From an uncultured Ruminococcus sp. (GTDB taxonomy: Bacteria > Bacillota > Clostridia > Oscillospirales > Acutalibacteraceae), in NCBI GenBank assembly GCA_902766885.1, contig CACXFS010000063.1:1-43061 (forward strand): a stretch of 43,061 nucleotides of DNA, given 5' to 3'. The position numbers and the translations under genes are program-made. Below are positions 40,783 through 43,061 of the stretch, piece after piece. The notes under the pieces were generated by a model. It was not told where the DNA came from, made no database searches, and saw only the letters and a program-made list of their open reading frames with translations. The number at the start of each line of letters is the position of its first letter. Positions within the stretch are counted from its first letter, which is position 1.

Positions 40783-40859
40783 ACAACAAAAGCACGTTAT
40801 CAATTTAAACCGATAAAATGTTTTGGAAATAAAAATACAATATATTGGAGGTCATAAAA

Positions 40860-42233
40860 ATGGCAGAAAACAAAATCCCTTACAAAATCTACCTTGATGA
40901 AAAGGAAATCCCGTCACAGTGGTATAACGTAAGGGCAGATATGAAAAACAAGCCTGCTCCGCTCCTCAATCCTGCTACGCTTAAGCCGATGAAATCAGAG
41001 GAACTTTATCCCGTATTCTGCGAGGAGCTTGTTGCACAGGAACTTAACGACACCGACGCATACATTGACATTCCCGAGGAAATTCAGAATTTCTACAAGA
41101 TGTACCGTCCCTCTCCGCTTATCCGTGCATACTTCCTTGAAAAGGCACTCGATACGCCTGCAAAAATCTACTACAAATTCGAAGGCAACAACACAAGCGG
41201 AAGCCACAAGCTCAACAGCGCAATTGCTCAGGCATATTACGCAAAGAAACAGGGCTTAAAGGGCGTTACAACCGAAACAGGCGCAGGTCAGTGGGGCACG
41301 GCTCTTTCAATGGCTTGCTCATACTTCGGACTTGACTGCAAGGTATTTATGGTAAAGGTTTCCTACGAACAGAAACCGTTCAGACGTGAGGTTATGAGAA
41401 CCTACGGTGCAAGCGTTACTCCCTCTCCCTCAACAACAACAGAAATCGGCAAGAAGATTCTTGAGGCTCACCCCGGCACAACAGGCAGCCTTGGCTGTGC
41501 GATTTCCGAGGCAGTTGAAGCCGCAACAACAACCGAGGGCTATCGTTACGTTCTCGGCAGTGTTTTAAATCAGGTTCTTCTTCACCAGTCGGTTATCGGT
41601 CTTGAAGCAAAAGCTGCTCTTGACAAGTACGGCGTAAAGCCCGACATTATTATCGGCTGTGCAGGCGGCGGCTCAAACCTCGGCGGACTTATCTCTCCGT
41701 TTATGGGCGAAAAACTCAGAGGCGAGGCTGACTACAGAATAGTTGCAGTAGAGCCTGCTTCCTGTCCGAGCTTTACAAGAGGTAAGTTTGCTTACGACTT
41801 CTGCGACACAGGTATGGTATGTCCTCTTGCAAAGATGTATACACTCGGCAGTAACTTCATTCCCTCTGCAAACCACGCAGGCGGACTTCGCTACCACGGT
41901 ATGAGCTCTACTCTTTCACAGCTCTACCACGACGGACTTATGGAAGCAACCTCTGTTGAGCAGACTTCCGTATTTGCCGCAGCAGAGCAGTTTGCAAGAG
42001 TTGAGGGTATTTTACCTGCTCCCGAAAGCAGTCACGCAATCAGAGTTGCAATCGACGAAGCGCTCAAGTGCAAGGAAACAGGCGAAGAAAAGACAATCCT
42101 CTTTGGTCTTACAGGCACAGGCTACTTTGATATGGTGGCTTATCAGAAGTTTAACGACGGCGAAATGACCGACTACATTCCCACAGACGAAGAACTTCAG
42201 AAGAGCTTTGACACACTTCCCAAGGTTGACTGA
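40860..42233 (+). CDS. trpB: Tryptophan synthase beta chain, type 2 (TrpB2)
   Basis: This is 457 residues from the ATG at 40860 (GGAGG 8 nt upstream; the TTG at 40845 overlaps that site). The long N-terminus (about 80 residues before RPSPLIRA) is typical of TrpB2, not TrpB1. PLP Lys117 is in SGSHKLNSA and the phosphate loop GCAGGGSN is at 266-273. Glu in TETGAGQWG is the usual catalytic acid. It condenses indole with serine (or phosphoserine in some TrpB2). No trpA or other trp gene is nearby, so it may act as an indole-salvage enzyme. A terminator follows. Confidence 0.9.
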   Translation: MAENKIPYKIYLDEKEIPSQWYNVRADMKNKPAPLLNPATLKPMKSEELYPVFCEELVAQELNDTDAYIDIPEEIQNFYKMYRPSPLIRAYFLEKALDTPAKIYYKFEGNNTSGSHKLNSAIAQAYYAKKQGLKGVTTETGAGQWGTALSMACSYFGLDCKVFMVKVSYEQKPFRREVMRTYGASVTPSPSTTTEIGKKILEAHPGTTGSLGCAISEAVEAATTTEGYRYVLGSVLNQVLLHQSVIGLEAKAALDKYGVKPDIIIGCAGGGSNLGGLISPFMGEKLRGEADYRIVAVEPASCPSFTRGKFAYDFCDTGMVCPLAKMYTLGSNFIPSANHAGGLRYHGMSSTLSQLYHDGLMEATSVEQTSVFAAAEQFARVEGILPAPESSHAIRVAIDEALKCKETGEEKTILFGLTGTGYFDMVAYQKFNDGEMTDYIPTDEELQKSFDTLPKVD

Positions 42234-42250
42234 TTTATATAATAATGCTG

Positions 42251-42295
42251 AAGGCAATACCGTACATTATAAGTGTTCGGTATTGCCTTTTTATT
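42251..42295 (+). terminator. Terminator of trpB2
   Basis: AAGGCAATACCG and CGGTATTGCCTT form a perfect 12-bp stem followed by TTTTATTA. Confidence 0.88.
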
Positions 42296-42322
42296 ACAGA
42301 ATCAGATTGACGCGTGTCGGCA

Positions 42323-42359
42323 AAAGGTCTTAGGCAGTTGTTTTAAGCCTACCTTTTTA
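42323..42359 (+). terminator. Second terminator-like hairpin
   Basis: AAAGGTCTTAGGC and GCCTACCTTTTT pair with a small bulge, followed by TAT. No gene lies between it and the trpB2 terminator, so it may be a backup or part of the leader of the array unit. Confidence 0.4.
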
Positions 42360-42417
42360 TAACTAATTCTATGAAATCAAAGATTGACCTAAAAACAAAA
42401 TATTTTTAGCAATTGTA

Positions 42418-42446
42418 TTGACGGCGTAAAAAATAAAGCGTATAAT
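42418..42446 (+). promoter_or_regulatory. Promoter of the spaced-repeat unit
   Basis: TTGACG (42418-42423), exactly 17 nt, then perfect TATAAT (42441-42446). The expected RNA start (about 42453) is some 14 nt before the first repeat. The flank upstream is very AT-rich, like a CRISPR leader. Confidence 0.65.
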
Positions 42447-42466
42447 TTTTATAGTATAATATTGTT

Positions 42467-42823
42467 TTTATCTTTCCCATTTGGGAATTGATACGCCTCC
42501 CATTTGTCCTTAATTTCGGGATAGTCAAATCCGCCTTACCTTTCCCATACGGGGATTGATACTTTTGACGTTTTAGGATTTCAAGACCTTTTTCAAGCTT
42601 ACCTTTCCCATTTGGAAATTGATACATATCTACATCTGAATCGGCATTGAGACACAATGTTATCATTTTACCTTTTCCATACGGGAGTAGATACATTTTA
42701 CCGAATTCTGTTTAAGAATTTTTTATCGCTAATCTTACCTTTCCCATACGGGAATTGATACCTTAGTTGTAATAAGAATATGGGTTATAATAAGGCTAAC
42801 CTTTCCCATACGGGAGCTTATTC
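42467..42823 (+). repeat. Six spaced hairpin repeats (CRISPR-like, no cas genes)
   Basis: Six copies of a 28-nt unit, consensus CTTACCTTTCCCATACGGGA plus ATTGATAC, start at 42467, 42535, 42598, 42667, 42734 and 42796. Unique segments of 40, 35, 41, 39 and 34 nt separate them. Every copy keeps a short TCCC/GGGA hairpin, with the loop alternating between ATAC-like and ATTT-like. The 3' end ATTGATAC resembles the ATTGAAAC end of many type I/III CRISPR repeats, and the last copy decays at its 3' end. The copies differ at several positions, more than in an active CRISPR. The unit is framed by a promoter and a terminator, so it should make a roughly 400-nt non-coding RNA. Confidence 0.75.
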
Positions 42824-42829
42824 AAATGC

Positions 42830-42864
42830 AAAAATCCCTGTTCATTTACGGACAGGGATTTTTT
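42830..42864 (+). terminator. Terminator closing the spaced-repeat unit
   Basis: AAAAATCCCTGT and ACAGGGATTTTT form a 12-bp perfect stem followed by a T and TATG. It starts 7 nt after the last repeat. Confidence 0.75.
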
Positions 42865-42906
42865 ATGTGTTCTTAACTACTGATATGCAAAACTAAATAC
42901 AAAACA

Positions 42907-42937
42907 AAAAGGCTGCCTTGCAAATGCAAAGCAGCCA
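42907..42937 (-). terminator. Terminator of tuf
   Basis: On the minus strand GGCTGC and GCAGCC pair, with TTTGCA/TGCAAG inner pairing, followed by TTTTTGTTTTG, about 35 nt after the tuf stop. Confidence 0.8.
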
Positions 42938-42973
42938 AATTTTAAAATTTAAAGTGCGTTAATCGACTAAAAA

Positions 42974-43061
42974 TTATTCGTTAATAGCGATAACTGCGCC
43001 TGAACCTACTGTTCTACCGCCTTCACGGATAGCGAAACGAAGACCAACTTCGATAGCGATA
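42974..43061 (-). CDS. tuf: Elongation factor Tu, C-terminal end (partial)
   Basis: The last 28 codons and TAA stop (42974-42976) of a gene that runs off the window. The product end reads EVGLRFAIREGGRTVGSGAV followed by IAINE, the conserved last strands of EF-Tu domain 3. EF-Tu delivers aminoacyl-tRNA to the ribosome. Confidence 0.92.
   Translation of the reverse strand, partial: IAIEVGLRFAIREGGRTVGSGAVIAINE

Noticed and set aside
40640-40859. T-box or Trp leader before trpB2
   Set aside because: No T-box core (AGGGUGGNACCGCG-like) and no leader peptide with Trp codons were found.
42406-42696. 96-codon minus-strand open frame with PYGKGK-like repeats
   Set aside because: It is a translation of the hairpin repeats and the unique segments between them. 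It has no ribosome site, and the promoter and terminator point the other way.

Overview
The window reads as chromosome from an anaerobic, spore-forming, low-to-mid GC Firmicute of the class Clostridia, most likely the Ruminococcus/Oscillospiraceae group. This rests on spoIIP and spoVAF, a stand-alone monomeric [FeFe] hydrogenase, ECF vitamin transporters under THF and FMN riboswitches, GGAGG-type ribosome binding sites, frequent TTG/GTG starts, and palindromic repeats scattered between genes. The genus is inferred from gene content and style, not from a marker gene search.

Layout. 1-4.4 kb (minus): a CPA2 Na+/H+ antiporter, a folate ECF transporter subunit (folT) behind a THF riboswitch, a riboflavin ECF subunit (ribU) behind an FMN riboswitch, and an unrecognised gene with a perfect consensus promoter. 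4.5-7.6 kb (plus): murI, a DUF1934/YwiB gene and argS in one operon. 7.6-9.0 kb: two small unknown genes and a convergent YdcF/SanA-like membrane protein. 9.0-11.5 kb (plus): feoA, feoB and a small FeoB-associated Cys-rich protein behind a palindromic operator that looks like a DtxR/IdeR box. 11.5-15.8 kb: a lipoprotein, the hydrogenase, a small membrane protein and a zinc-ribbon membrane protein.

15.8-26.4 kb (minus): a gapless 17-gene phage-derived cassette in PBSX order. It holds terS, terL, portal, prohead protease, decoration protein, major capsid, neck proteins, a tube-like protein, a 48-aa gene, a LysM protein, hub, spike-like, gp25-like, baseplate J and a YmfQ-like protein. It has no tail sheath, tape measure, holin, endolysin, integrase, repressor or replication gene. 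No frame is broken. It ends beside spoVAF. This is the strongest candidate in the window for an undescribed system: a miniaturised, possibly domesticated DNA-packaging particle.

26.5-33.2 kb: spoVAF, a roughly 175-bp palindromic element that supplies the last codons of a FemAB-like gene, a two-component system with a companion secreted protein, and spoIIP whose Shine-Dalgarno sequence lies in a 14-bp hairpin. 33.2-40.5 kb (minus): the phosphate regulon pstSCAB-phoU-phoPR. Its PstS appears to be circularly permuted: the two halves of the phosphate-binding domain are in swapped order. 40.8-43.06 kb: a type 2 tryptophan synthase beta chain (trpB2), then a free-standing non-coding transcription unit (consensus promoter, six hairpin repeats separated by 34-41-nt unique segments, terminator), then the 3' end of tuf.

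Intergenic regions of the second half carry several members of a family of dispersed palindromic modules. No tRNA, rRNA or transposase gene was seen.
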